The notes under the pieces: generated by a model
Database searches by the model: none
Told to the model about the DNA's origin: nothing
What the model saw: the letters and a program-made list of their open reading frames with translations, nothing else
Translations under genes and position numbers: made by a program
In this document: positions 1 through 5,988 of the stretch, piece after piece
Position numbering within the stretch: the first letter of the stretch is position 1
How the letters are laid out: the number at the start of each line of letters is the position of its first letter
Assembly (NCBI GenBank): GCA_011523445.1
Contig: WTGT01000028.1
Coordinates: 1-9,141 of the forward strand
Direction: 5' to 3'
DNA: 9,141 bases
Source of the DNA: Paracoccaceae bacterium
Lineage (GTDB): Bacteria > Pseudomonadota > Alphaproteobacteria > Rhodobacterales > Rhodobacteraceae

Positions 1-336
1 ACCCATCAGCGTATTAACTGTGAATGGTAAGAGAACGAGGTTTCGGCTGCAAGCTCCGAGACCGAGTGATAAAGCTGCTACACTTGATGCTCGGCCTAGC
101 CAGACACAAAGGATAATCACATGAGTCAAGAACGGCCCTGCAAGCCACGTTACCGCAACGCCAAATGCATTAAGAGTGTTCTCTTTATAGGTAACATCTG
201 CCCAATGCAGCTTTATTTCCTTAGCCCCCATCAACAATGCACCTACGAAGTGGGCAATCTCATGAGCAAGGATGGTAAGGATAGTCAAAACAGCCGCGAT
301 GGCAAGCCAACTGGTAAATTTCTTCAAGGTTTGCAT
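1..336 (-). CDS. Membrane HExxH metalloprotease-like protein, N-terminal part (cut by left edge)
   Basis: An open frame of 112 codons runs from an ATG at 336-334 to the left edge without a stop; an in-frame TAA lies directly upstream, so this ATG opens the frame. The product begins with a short basic start (KK at residues 5-6), then a hydrophobic helix (about 10-24) running into HEIAH at 25-29, followed by FVGALLMGA. HExxH inside or beside a transmembrane helix is the zinc site of membrane proteases such as the M50/site-2 group. Two or more further hydrophobic stretches follow (about 57-77 and 82-105). No Shine-Dalgarno sequence is obvious. It lies on the same strand as plsY, 112 bp downstream of it, so it could be a late operon member or a separate unit. 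The second metal-ligand motif would be in the missing part, so protease activity is inferred. It could also be an inactive or otherwise uncharacterised membrane protein. Confidence 0.75.
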   Translation of the reverse strand, partial: MQTLKKFTSWLAIAAVLTILTILAHEIAHFVGALLMGAKEIKLHWADVTYKENTLNAFGVAVTWLAGPFLTHVIILCVWLGRASSVAALSLGLGACSRNLVLLPFTVNTLMG

Positions 337-448
337 TTATTTAAGTTTCGTTTGGGGGGTATATAAATATTGTCTTATATGTTGTGCCTGTTTTTCGGTA
401 TAGACAAAATAAGATTTTTTTCAATTCTTGCTATGTGGCCCTTCTAGT
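337..448. other. Spacer between plsY and the HExxH membrane gene
   Basis: This is a 112-bp AT-rich spacer with no gene. It holds one weak inverted repeat: TTGTCT at 370-375 pairs with AGACAA at 402-407, extended by three more pairs (377-379 with 399-401) after a one-base bulge. Read on the minus strand it is followed by an A/T-rich tract. It could be a weak end-of-operon terminator after plsY, but the stem is AT-rich and the loop is long (about 19 nt), so I do not call it a terminator. Confidence 0.4.
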
Positions 449-1063
449 TCAATCGTTCAATTTGATTTTGGATTCCTTGCCAGCCAATAACCTTTTCAAA
501 TTAGATAGATGACTTAACCACACCATTATGGCGATGATTAATGCCATGGGCAGGAAATCAAGCATACCCAACAGATACAGTCCGATCGGGAAGAACAGGA
601 CGGAAATCAGGGCCGACAGGGAGGCAAATCTGGATAAAAAGGCACAGACCAGCCAAATCACTGCACAGATTAGTCCACCTGGAAAGGAGATGCCGAAAAC
701 TATGCCAAAGTAGGTTGCAACTCCCTTGCCACCTTTGAATTTGTGCCAGATGGGAAAAAGGTGCCCTATGAATGGTGCAAGTGCTACGATTTGAAGTTGA
801 ATCGTATCGTCAAGAATATTAATGGCAATCAAAACTGGTATCAAACCCTTGGCAAAATCCAATAGGAGAGTTAGTCCCGCCGCCCAATAATTACCGGTTC
901 TGAGTACATTGGTTGTGCCAATGTTGCCCGATCCGATTTCACGCAGATTGCCGAGGTTGAACAATCTTGCCAATAGAATTCCAAAGGAAATCGATCCAAG
1001 ACAATAAGACAGGACTGTCAAGGACAAAAAAGTGATTGGTGATTGACTGAACAGTTCAGACAT
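449..1063 (-). CDS. plsY: Acyl-phosphate:glycerol-3-phosphate acyltransferase PlsY
   Basis: PlsY is an inner-membrane enzyme that moves the acyl group from acyl-phosphate to sn-glycerol-3-phosphate, giving lysophosphatidic acid, the first committed step of phospholipid synthesis. The 204-residue product has the usual family length and several hydrophobic helices. All three conserved motifs are present: GSGNIGTTN at 44-52 with R55, the glycine-rich GHLFPIWHKFKGGKGVAT at 100-117, and HLSNLKRLLAGKESK at 185-199. The frame is open back to position 1099, but I start at the ATG 1063-1061. It gives a normal N-terminus (MSELFSQ), is preceded by GGGAAAAAG, and overlaps the end of the upstream pyrC-like gene by 8 bp (ATGTCTGA), which suggests translational coupling. 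Third gene of the pyrB - pyrC-like - plsY cluster. Confidence 0.95.
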   Translation of the reverse strand: MSELFSQSPITFLSLTVLSYCLGSISFGILLARLFNLGNLREIGSGNIGTTNVLRTGNYWAAGLTLLLDFAKGLIPVLIAINILDDTIQLQIVALAPFIGHLFPIWHKFKGGKGVATYFGIVFGISFPGGLICAVIWLVCAFLSRFASLSALISVLFFPIGLYLLGMLDFLPMALIIAIMVWLSHLSNLKRLLAGKESKIKLND

Positions 1064-2342
1064 CTTTTTCCCGGCTGTAAACGATCCTGCCTGCCACAAC
1101 GGTTTTCAATACTTTTCCTTGGAGTGATTGACCATCAAAAGGGGTATTCTTGGATTTGGATGCCAGGGTTGTTCGATCCAGAATATATGGATAGTCGGGA
1201 TCAAACAATACAAAATCAGCTTGATAGCCTTTGGCAATTCTTCCTGAGTTCAAACCAAACCTTTTTGAGGGATTATAGGAAAGAACCTTGAATATGAGAG
1301 GTAGGTCAAGATCTTCCGAATGATACAATCTGAGCAGGGCAGGGAGAAGTGTTTCAAGACCGACAGCACCACTGGATGCCTTGTCAAAGGGTATGCGTTT
1401 TGATTCCTCATCCTGGGGAGTATGCATGGAGCAGACTATGGTGATAACACCTCTTTTCAGACCATCAATGGCTGACTGCCTATCATCCTCTGAACGCAAA
1501 GGCGGTTTTACCTTGAAGAAGGTTCTGTAGTCTCCAACATCCAAATCATTCAGGGTCAGGTGATGGATGGAGATTCCTGCCGAAACATTGAGTCCCTTGT
1601 CCAGGGATTGTTCCATAACCATCAAGCCTTCACGGGTTGTAATCTGGTCTGCATGATAATTGGACCTGGTCATTTCAACAAGTGCCAGATCTCTTTCCAG
1701 GCCTATTCTTTCTGCCATTGGAGATACTCCTGCAAGGCCCCTAAGAGTGGCAAATTTACCTGACGTTGCCGAAGTTCCACCGGATAGCCATGGATCCTGT
1801 GGATGTCCTATGACAAGGGAGTTGTTTTGTGAACAATAGGACAGGCAATTGGCCATAACCTTGGAATTGCTGATGAATGAATCGCAATCTGTAAAACCTA
1901 CAGCGCCGGCATCAAGCAACAAGGAAACTTCGGTCATTTGTTCCCCCAATCTCTGCTTGGTCAAAGTCGCAAGTGGATGAATGGGAATTTCGGTGGCCGA
2001 TTTGGCCCTCCTGGTAAAAAACTCCAGGGTTTCCGGATTATCTATTGGAGGAGATGTGTCAGGTCTGGATATCATGGCGGTAACACCACCCCTTGCTGCT
2101 GCCAGACCCGCTGAACCAAAACTTTCCTTGTGGCGTTCGCCGGGTTCGCCAATCTTCACCCCAAAATCAACTATACCTGGAGCAAGATACTTTCCTTTGC
2201 AATCGATAACCAAACAGCTTTCGGGTGTATCAATCCGTCTTTCACTTACTTCGACAACCTGACCATCGGATACAGCCACCTCACCATTGTAAACCCTGCT
2301 CTCCTCCGGGTCGACAATTTTTGCATTCCTGTAAATATACAC
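1056..2342 (-). CDS. pyrC: Dihydroorotase homologue lacking the metal site (inactive PyrC-like, probable PyrB partner)
   Basis: The 428-residue product has the amidohydrolase fold of class I dihydroorotase: an N-terminal beta-sandwich part, PGIVD at 55-59, GEPG at 65-68, IHHLTLND at 259-266, VKPPLRSEDDR at 278-288, SSGAVGLETLLPALL at 323-337, and a C-terminal sandwich with KGYQADFVLFD. The metal-binding D-x-H-x-H-L-R signature is replaced by D59-F-G-V-K63-I-G65, so both histidines and the substrate-binding arginine are gone. The TDHAPH loop carrying the catalytic Asp reads SMHTPQ (305-310). It should therefore not catalyse the dihydroorotase reaction. Such pseudo-dihydroorotases are known from Pseudomonas and many alphaproteobacteria, where they form a structural complex with aspartate carbamoyltransferase. 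I infer the same here because pyrB lies 23 bp upstream. A true dihydroorotase should be encoded elsewhere. The start is GTG at 2342-2340, with a weak ribosome binding site. The symbol reflects homology rather than activity. Confidence 0.9.
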   Translation of the reverse strand: MYIYRNAKIVDPEESRVYNGEVAVSDGQVVEVSERRIDTPESCLVIDCKGKYLAPGIVDFGVKIGEPGERHKESFGSAGLAAARGGVTAMISRPDTSPPIDNPETLEFFTRRAKSATEIPIHPLATLTKQRLGEQMTEVSLLLDAGAVGFTDCDSFISNSKVMANCLSYCSQNNSLVIGHPQDPWLSGGTSATSGKFATLRGLAGVSPMAERIGLERDLALVEMTRSNYHADQITTREGLMVMEQSLDKGLNVSAGISIHHLTLNDLDVGDYRTFFKVKPPLRSEDDRQSAIDGLKRGVITIVCSMHTPQDEESKRIPFDKASSGAVGLETLLPALLRLYHSEDLDLPLIFKVLSYNPSKRFGLNSGRIAKGYQADFVLFDPDYPYILDRTTLASKSKNTPFDGQSLQGKVLKTVVAGRIVYSREKDV

Positions 2343-2365
2343 TCTACGATTCCACTGTTCAGGTA

Positions 2366-3277
2366 TCAGTCATTCTGACAAAGGTAGCACATCACGGCCA
2401 TTCTGGTAGCGACGCCAAATTCCACCTGATTTTGAATGACTGAGTGGTTGATATCATCAGCCAGATTACCATCAATCTCGGTACCCCGATTCATCGGGCC
2501 AGGATGCATGACGATGGCATCTTTTCTGGCATGCTGTAATTTTTCATAGGTTAATCCGTATGTCTTGTAATATTCCCTGACCGAAGGAATTAGTGCACCT
2601 GCCATTCTTTCCTTTTGCAAACGGAGCATCATGACGACATCCACTCCTTTCAAACCCTGCTCCAAATCATGGTAGATTTCAACCCCCAACTCCTCAATTT
2701 CTGATGGCATGAGGGTTCTGGGGCCCACCAACCTGATCAAATTCCCCTTTTTTCCAAGCAACTGTATGTTTGACCTGGCAACTCGTGAATGCTTGATATC
2801 TCCACATATGGCAACTTTCAAACCTGAAAGTGTCTTTTTTGTCCGCTGGATTGTCAAAGCATCCAGGAGAGCTTGGGTAGGATGTTCATGAGTCCCATCT
2901 CCGGCATTGATTACCGAACAGTGCACTTTGTCTGACAACAGATTGGCAGCTCCGGAGCTGGGGTGACGAATGACCAAAATATCAGGTTGCATTGCATTGA
3001 GAGTCAAGGCAGTATCAATCAGTGTTTCACCTTTGCCCACGGAACTTTTATCAACCCCTAAATTCATCACGTCTGCACCAAGTCTCTTACCGGCAAGTTC
3101 AAAACTAGCCTGCGTCCTGGTGGAATTTTCAAAAAATATGTTGATTTGAGTCTTGCCTTCCAATTCACTGGAATGTTTGTTCGATTGGCGATTCAGATTT
3201 ACAAAATCATTGGCCCGATCAAGGATGGTGTCAATTTCCTGAACGGTAAGATTTTCTATTCCTAATAGGTGTTTGAT
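2366..3277 (-). CDS. pyrB: Aspartate carbamoyltransferase catalytic chain (non-canonical start or N-terminal frameshift)
   Basis: PyrB condenses carbamoyl phosphate with aspartate to N-carbamoyl-aspartate, the first committed step of pyrimidine synthesis. With the start placed at 3277 the product is 303 residues, the normal length. Visible motifs are STRT at 52-55 (the same numbers as in E. coli PyrB), SSVGKGETL around the carbamoyl-phosphate lysine at 82, HEHPTQALLDALT from about 130, GDIKHSRVARSN at 159-170, and HPGPMNRG at 258-265. The first ATG/GTG/TTG in frame is a TTG at 3163-3161, which would delete the first 38 residues, including HLLGIENL and the first helix. Upstream coding-like sequence continues to the in-frame TGA at 3292-3290 with no standard start. 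I therefore place the start at ATC 3277-3275, giving M-KHLLGIENL; it has GAAGG 9 nt upstream. A missing A in the AAA run at 3274-3272 is the main alternative, because it would give ATG-start MITSKHLLG. First gene of the cluster. Confidence 0.88.
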   Translation of the reverse strand: MKHLLGIENLTVQEIDTILDRANDFVNLNRQSNKHSSELEGKTQINIFFENSTRTQASFELAGKRLGADVMNLGVDKSSVGKGETLIDTALTLNAMQPDILVIRHPSSGAANLLSDKVHCSVINAGDGTHEHPTQALLDALTIQRTKKTLSGLKVAICGDIKHSRVARSNIQLLGKKGNLIRLVGPRTLMPSEIEELGVEIYHDLEQGLKGVDVVMMLRLQKERMAGALIPSVREYYKTYGLTYEKLQHARKDAIVMHPGPMNRGTEIDGNLADDINHSVIQNQVEFGVATRMAVMCYLCQND

Positions 3278-3285
3278 GTTATCAT

Positions 3286-3291
3286 CCCTTC
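3286..3291 (-). promoter_or_regulatory. Shine-Dalgarno sequence placing the pyrB start near 3277
   Basis: On the minus strand GAAGGG lies 8-9 nt before the ATC at 3277-3275, a normal spacing. It lies only 0-1 nt before the out-of-frame ATG at 3285-3283, too close for efficient initiation there. It therefore supports initiation at the HLLGIENL N-terminus rather than at the downstream TTG. Prediction from sequence only. Confidence 0.45.
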
Positions 3292-3315
3292 AAGGCTACT
3301 ATCCAACTGGAAGAA

Positions 3316-3345
3316 AATTCCTAATTCCTGATTTAAGAATTTAAG
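3316..3345. repeat. Two adjacent short tandem duplications in the pyrB-udg divergent spacer
   Basis: AATTCCT occurs twice head to tail (3316-3322 and 3323-3329). It is followed after one base by ATTTAAG twice with a one-base spacer (3331-3337 and 3339-3345). The pair lies 40-70 bp upstream of the pyrB start and about 80-110 bp upstream of the udg start. It could be an operator or simply replication slippage in AT-rich DNA. Confidence 0.5.
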
Positions 3346-3425
3346 TGCATAATTGGTAGTTAATTTAAATAACAGTTCATATTTTTGAAGAAAAATCTTA
3401 TCTAAATTCTAGGCTGACCAATCAG

Positions 3426-4241
3426 ATGGCAGATATTCAGGACAATAAAGAGATCCTCAAATGGCAAATTGAAATGGGGGTTGATGAAATCATTGGTGAA
3501 AAGCCGGTGAATCGATTTCTTGAAGAAGACTTGAAAGTTGCCAAGCCAACCTCGAATGTGTCCTCCTCGCGCGATGTTAATCCTCCAGAACCAAAACCGG
3601 TTGAAAAAAAACCTCAAGAAAGCATCAACCCCCAGGATCCAGTAACAGATGCAACAAAATTGGTTGCTGATGTCAGGAGTCTTGAAGATTTAAGAAAAGC
3701 AATATTGGAATTTCCACATTGTTCGTTTAGAAATACTTCAAATAACCTGGTTTTTTCGGATGGTAACCCTGAAGCCTGGTTAATGATTTTGGGAGAAGCA
3801 CCAGGTTACGAAGAGGATATCAAGGGAAAACCATTTGTGGGTAAATCAGGCCGACTTTTGGACAAGATATTTTCCGAAACAGGAATTTCCCGATCCAATT
3901 CAAGGCCACATGATTCATTCTATATCACCAATACCATAAACTGGAGACCACCCGGAAACCGCAACCCGATTAAAAATGAAATCGAAATGTTTCGGCCGTT
4001 TGTCAGAAAGCATATAGAGTTGATTAATCCCAAAATTCTTGTGTTGACAGGTAACATCGCTTGTACTGCAATTTTAAACCAACAGGGTATAACCAAATTG
4101 CGGGGAAAATGGTTGAATATAGACAATTTGGACATTATGCCGATTGTGCACCCGGCCTTTCTGTTGAGAAATCCAACCTTCAAAAAAAACACTTGGCAGG
4201 ATGTATTGGCAATCAAGAAAAAACTGGTGGAACTGGAATGA
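3426..4241 (+). CDS. Uracil-DNA glycosylase, family-4-like without the Fe-S cysteines
   Basis: This enzyme removes uracil from DNA to start base excision repair. The 271-residue product has an N-terminal segment with IEMGVDEIIGEKPVNR at 15-30, a Pro/Lys-rich, probably flexible linker (about 38-78), and a C-terminal glycosylase domain (about 85-271). The active-site motifs are GEAPGYEEDIKGKPFVG (123-139), TNTINWRPPGNRNP (168-181) and HPAFLLRNP (242-250). Classic family 4 enzymes bind a 4Fe-4S cluster through CxxC and C-x15-C. Here these four positions are F96, C99, W173 and F189, so only one cysteine remains. As I recall, cluster-free relatives are known in alphaproteobacteria, including a characterised Bradyrhizobium enzyme. 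The ATG at 3426 includes the conserved N-terminal segment; its ribosome binding site is weak. It overlaps no neighbour upstream and is followed after 1 bp by moaB. Confidence 0.92.
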   Translation: MADIQDNKEILKWQIEMGVDEIIGEKPVNRFLEEDLKVAKPTSNVSSSRDVNPPEPKPVEKKPQESINPQDPVTDATKLVADVRSLEDLRKAILEFPHCSFRNTSNNLVFSDGNPEAWLMILGEAPGYEEDIKGKPFVGKSGRLLDKIFSETGISRSNSRPHDSFYITNTINWRPPGNRNPIKNEIEMFRPFVRKHIELINPKILVLTGNIACTAILNQQGITKLRGKWLNIDNLDIMPIVHPAFLLRNPTFKKNTWQDVLAIKKKLVELE

Positions 4242-4242
4242 A

Positions 4243-4776
4243 ATGACTTCACGTGATTTGCAGCCTTTCGTACCAGTCAATATTGCCGTATTGACCATTT
4301 CTGATACACGGACCAAGGAGGATGACAAATCCGGTAAGGTACTGGCAGATAGAGCTTCCGGTGAGGGGCACAAGGTAGTCTGTCGTGAAATAATTCCGGA
4401 TGACCTAGACCTGATCAGACAAAAACTGTTGGAATTGGCTAAAAAAACTGACGTTGATGTTGTGATAACCACTGGGGGAACGGGTTTAACCGGCAGGGAT
4501 GTTTCAGTTGAAGCTCACAAGAGCATTTATGAAAAGGAAATTTCTGGTTTCTCGGCCTTGTTTACGATGCTGTCCTACAATAAAATCGGAGCATCAGCCA
4601 TACAATCAAGAGCTTGTGGGGGTGTCTATGCCGGAACCTATTTTTTTGCCATCCCTGGTTCCCCAAACGCTTGTAAAGATGCCTGGGATGGCATACTGAA
4701 ATCCCAATTGGATCTGCGAAACCTTCCCTGCAATCTAGTCGAGATCATGCCTCGTTTGGAAGAGCACAGAAATTGA
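4243..4776 (+). CDS. moaB: Molybdenum cofactor biosynthesis protein MoaB (MogA/MoaB family)
   Basis: Proteins of this family bind molybdopterin and, in MogA-type members, adenylylate it before molybdenum insertion; the role of MoaB-type members is less certain. The 177-residue product is full length. It shows the molybdopterin-binding loop TTGGTGLTGRDVS (76-88), LSYNKIGASAIQSRA (110-124) and the C-terminal FAIPGSPNACKDAWDGIL (135-152). The frame is open from an ATG at 4201, inside udg, but I choose the ATG at 4243. It gives the normal N-terminus before VNIAVLTISDTR and sits one base after the udg TGA, with GGTGGAACTGGA just upstream. The two genes are therefore very probably co-transcribed and translationally coupled. 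The functional link between uracil repair and molybdenum cofactor is not obvious from sequence. Confidence 0.93.
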   Translation: MTSRDLQPFVPVNIAVLTISDTRTKEDDKSGKVLADRASGEGHKVVCREIIPDDLDLIRQKLLELAKKTDVDVVITTGGTGLTGRDVSVEAHKSIYEKEISGFSALFTMLSYNKIGASAIQSRACGGVYAGTYFFAIPGSPNACKDAWDGILKSQLDLRNLPCNLVEIMPRLEEHRN

Positions 4777-4813
4777 ATACAACATATAGTTTTGATCTCT
4801 ATGTGGCTCTTCC
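4758..4813 (+). terminator. Possible hairpin overlapping the moaB stop codon (weak terminator candidate)
   Basis: GGAAGAGC at 4758-4765 is perfectly complementary to GCTCTTCC at 4806-4813. Inside it CATATAG (4783-4789) pairs with CTATGTG (4799-4805) with one G-U pair, and the two helices stack directly on the 3' side, leaving a 17-nt one-sided bulge and a 9-nt loop. The following bases contain only a short T run (ATGATTTTGG), so rho-independent termination is doubtful. It may instead protect the 3' end of the udg-moaB message. Confidence 0.35.
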
Positions 4814-5024
4814 ATGATTTTGGTTGGTAGGGTTACTCGCTAACTCCTTCGGGATACAAGTTTAGACCACCCAAATAGAAGTAAATATCCGTGATGAGTC
4901 GTTTTCATTAGAGTCATTTCTCCACTTGAAAAGAGTCTTCTAAAAACGCCAATACGGATAAATTGCATTTTTTTAATTTGGATATTAGCCAATAAAAAAG
5001 GGGACTTATAAATTTAATCGGTGA
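4777..5024. other. Convergent spacer between moaB and the DsbD-like gene
   Basis: These 248 bp separate two genes that end towards each other. Apart from the two possible RNA structures annotated separately, I see only AT-rich sequence, a T7 run near 4970 and an A6 run near 4996. Neither run has a convincing GC-rich stem in front of it, so no standard terminator can be assigned for either gene. No coding region is supported. Confidence 0.5.
4819..4875. other. Possible folded RNA element between moaB and the DsbD-like gene
   Basis: The outer stem pairs TTTGG (4819-4823) with CCAAA (4871-4875) and TGGT (4825-4828) with ACCA (4866-4869), interrupted by a single T-C mismatch. Inside it GGGTTA (4830-4835) pairs with TAACTC (4841-4846) around the 5-nt loop CTCGC. 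The remaining bases can form either a 3-bp TCC-TTCG-GGA tetraloop hairpin or a short CTT/AAG helix. I recognise no known RNA family, and neither strand reads as a tRNA. No reading frame is evident in it. Confidence 0.3.
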
Positions 5025-5915
5025 TTACTGACACCCCTGGATTTCATAGGTCTGGTTATCAGTAAGTATTGTTAGCAGTATTTTGGAATTATCCAGTTTC
5101 TGACTGGTGTCTTCCAGGAATTCAAAATCGGTATAGATGACACTGAATTCACGGTTTTCCAGAATTTCCCTTGGCTTGTAGAAAAATACCGGATCGGCGG
5201 TACTTTCGTAAATCGCAAGAAATGGCTTGTCAGGATTGAGCAGTGATGTACTGATACTTGTCGAAATCACTGGAGGGTTCGTTTCATAATTTATCTTGCA
5301 ATCAATTTCATCCTGATGATTTGTTGAGGCCAAAACTGTTGGTTTACTCATTAAGGAATTGTGTAAAGCTGGCCAATGCATTTCACCGGATGGTAAAAGA
5401 TCAATTGAAATTTCCTCGAAAACGGGAATGCAGACATCCTTGCAAACTCCCATGAAAATTGTTCCAACACCACTTATGGGGATTCCTGGCTGTTCAGGTT
5501 TGATTTGCAATGGAAATACAACCCTATCGGTATAACCAATGGATTGTTCTCCGGCCATGTCAACAATGGATGGATTGGGCCAGTGAATTTCATAGTCTTG
5601 GAAATTGTTTTTGTTAAGCCATTCAATAGATAGTGGAATTCCCGTATTTCCTGTTTTGCGCCAGTAGGTTTTCCAACCTTCAACCAATTTTATGTCAATA
5701 CCTACATTGTGAATCTCAATGCCATTCTTCTCTTCTCTCCACCCATGCAGAATTTCTAAGGTGTAGATCTCTTCTGGAATACTCGCAGTATACGCAACAA
5801 GATCAGAATTTTCAGATTCGCTGGACAGTGAGGGGTTAAAATAACCTATCAATAGCAGTATGTAGAAGAACCTGATAAAGGAAATCTTTAATAATAATCG
5901 TTTTTGTTTTTTCAT
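5025..5915 (-). CDS. Secreted DsbD N-terminal-domain-like protein (periplasmic thiol-disulfide protein)
   Basis: The 296-residue product begins with a signal-peptide-like segment: basic KKQKR at 3-6, hydrophobic core about 11-26, polar NPSLSS to about 32. The mature part has the pattern of the periplasmic alpha domain of DsbD: HGWREEKNGIEIHNVGIDI (58-76), EGWKTYWRKTGNTGIPLSIEW (79-99), HWPNP (111-115), GYTDRVVFPLQI (127-138) and the cysteine motif GVCKDVCIP at 156-164 (C158, C162). Two more cysteines are at 206 and 295. The membrane electron-carrier and thioredoxin-like domains of full DsbD are absent, so this is a stand-alone domain; its redox partner is not visible. The frame also allows a TTG at 5930, but the ATG at 5915 gives the better signal peptide. 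Neither has a clear ribosome binding site. It is divergent from yqgE. Confidence 0.85.
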   Translation of the reverse strand: MKKQKRLLLKISFIRFFYILLLIGYFNPSLSSESENSDLVAYTASIPEEIYTLEILHGWREEKNGIEIHNVGIDIKLVEGWKTYWRKTGNTGIPLSIEWLNKNNFQDYEIHWPNPSIVDMAGEQSIGYTDRVVFPLQIKPEQPGIPISGVGTIFMGVCKDVCIPVFEEISIDLLPSGEMHWPALHNSLMSKPTVLASTNHQDEIDCKINYETNPPVISTSISTSLLNPDKPFLAIYESTADPVFFYKPREILENREFSVIYTDFEFLEDTSQKLDNSKILLTILTDNQTYEIQGCQ

Positions 5916-5988
5916 TTTTTTACATAACAAGTTATTCTATCTGCAGATGATTAGGTTTGAAGTACCTTTCAAGTTTGAAAGCAATAAA

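Noticed and set aside
121..366. Plus-strand open frame of 81 codons
   Set aside because: It lies antisense to the HExxH membrane-protein gene at 1-336, whose minus-strand product has helices and a zinc motif; the plus-strand product has no recognisable pattern.
431..445. Similarity of CTATGTGGCCCTTCT (431-445) to CTATGTGGCTCTTCC (4799-4813)
   Set aside because: It matches 13 of 15 bases, but the flanks do not match and no third copy was seen; probably chance.
1064..1099. Longer plsY start at 1099
   Set aside because: It would add 12 residues inside the pyrC-like gene; the ATG at 1063 gives the normal N-terminus and a coupled 8-bp overlap.
3161..3163. TTG as the pyrB start
   Set aside because: It would remove HLLGIENL and the first helix of the carbamoyl-phosphate domain; the upstream frame clearly encodes them.
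3402..3617. Minus-strand open frame of 71 codons at the start of udg
   Set aside because: It is antisense to the conserved N-terminal segment and linker of the uracil-DNA glycosylase; its aromatic-rich product is a by-product of that sequence.
4201..4242. Longer moaB start at 4201
   Set aside because: It would overlap the end of udg by 41 bp and add a tryptophan-rich, family-unlike N-terminus.
4845..4854. UUCG tetraloop hairpin as a terminator
   Set aside because: The stem is only 3 bp and no T run follows.
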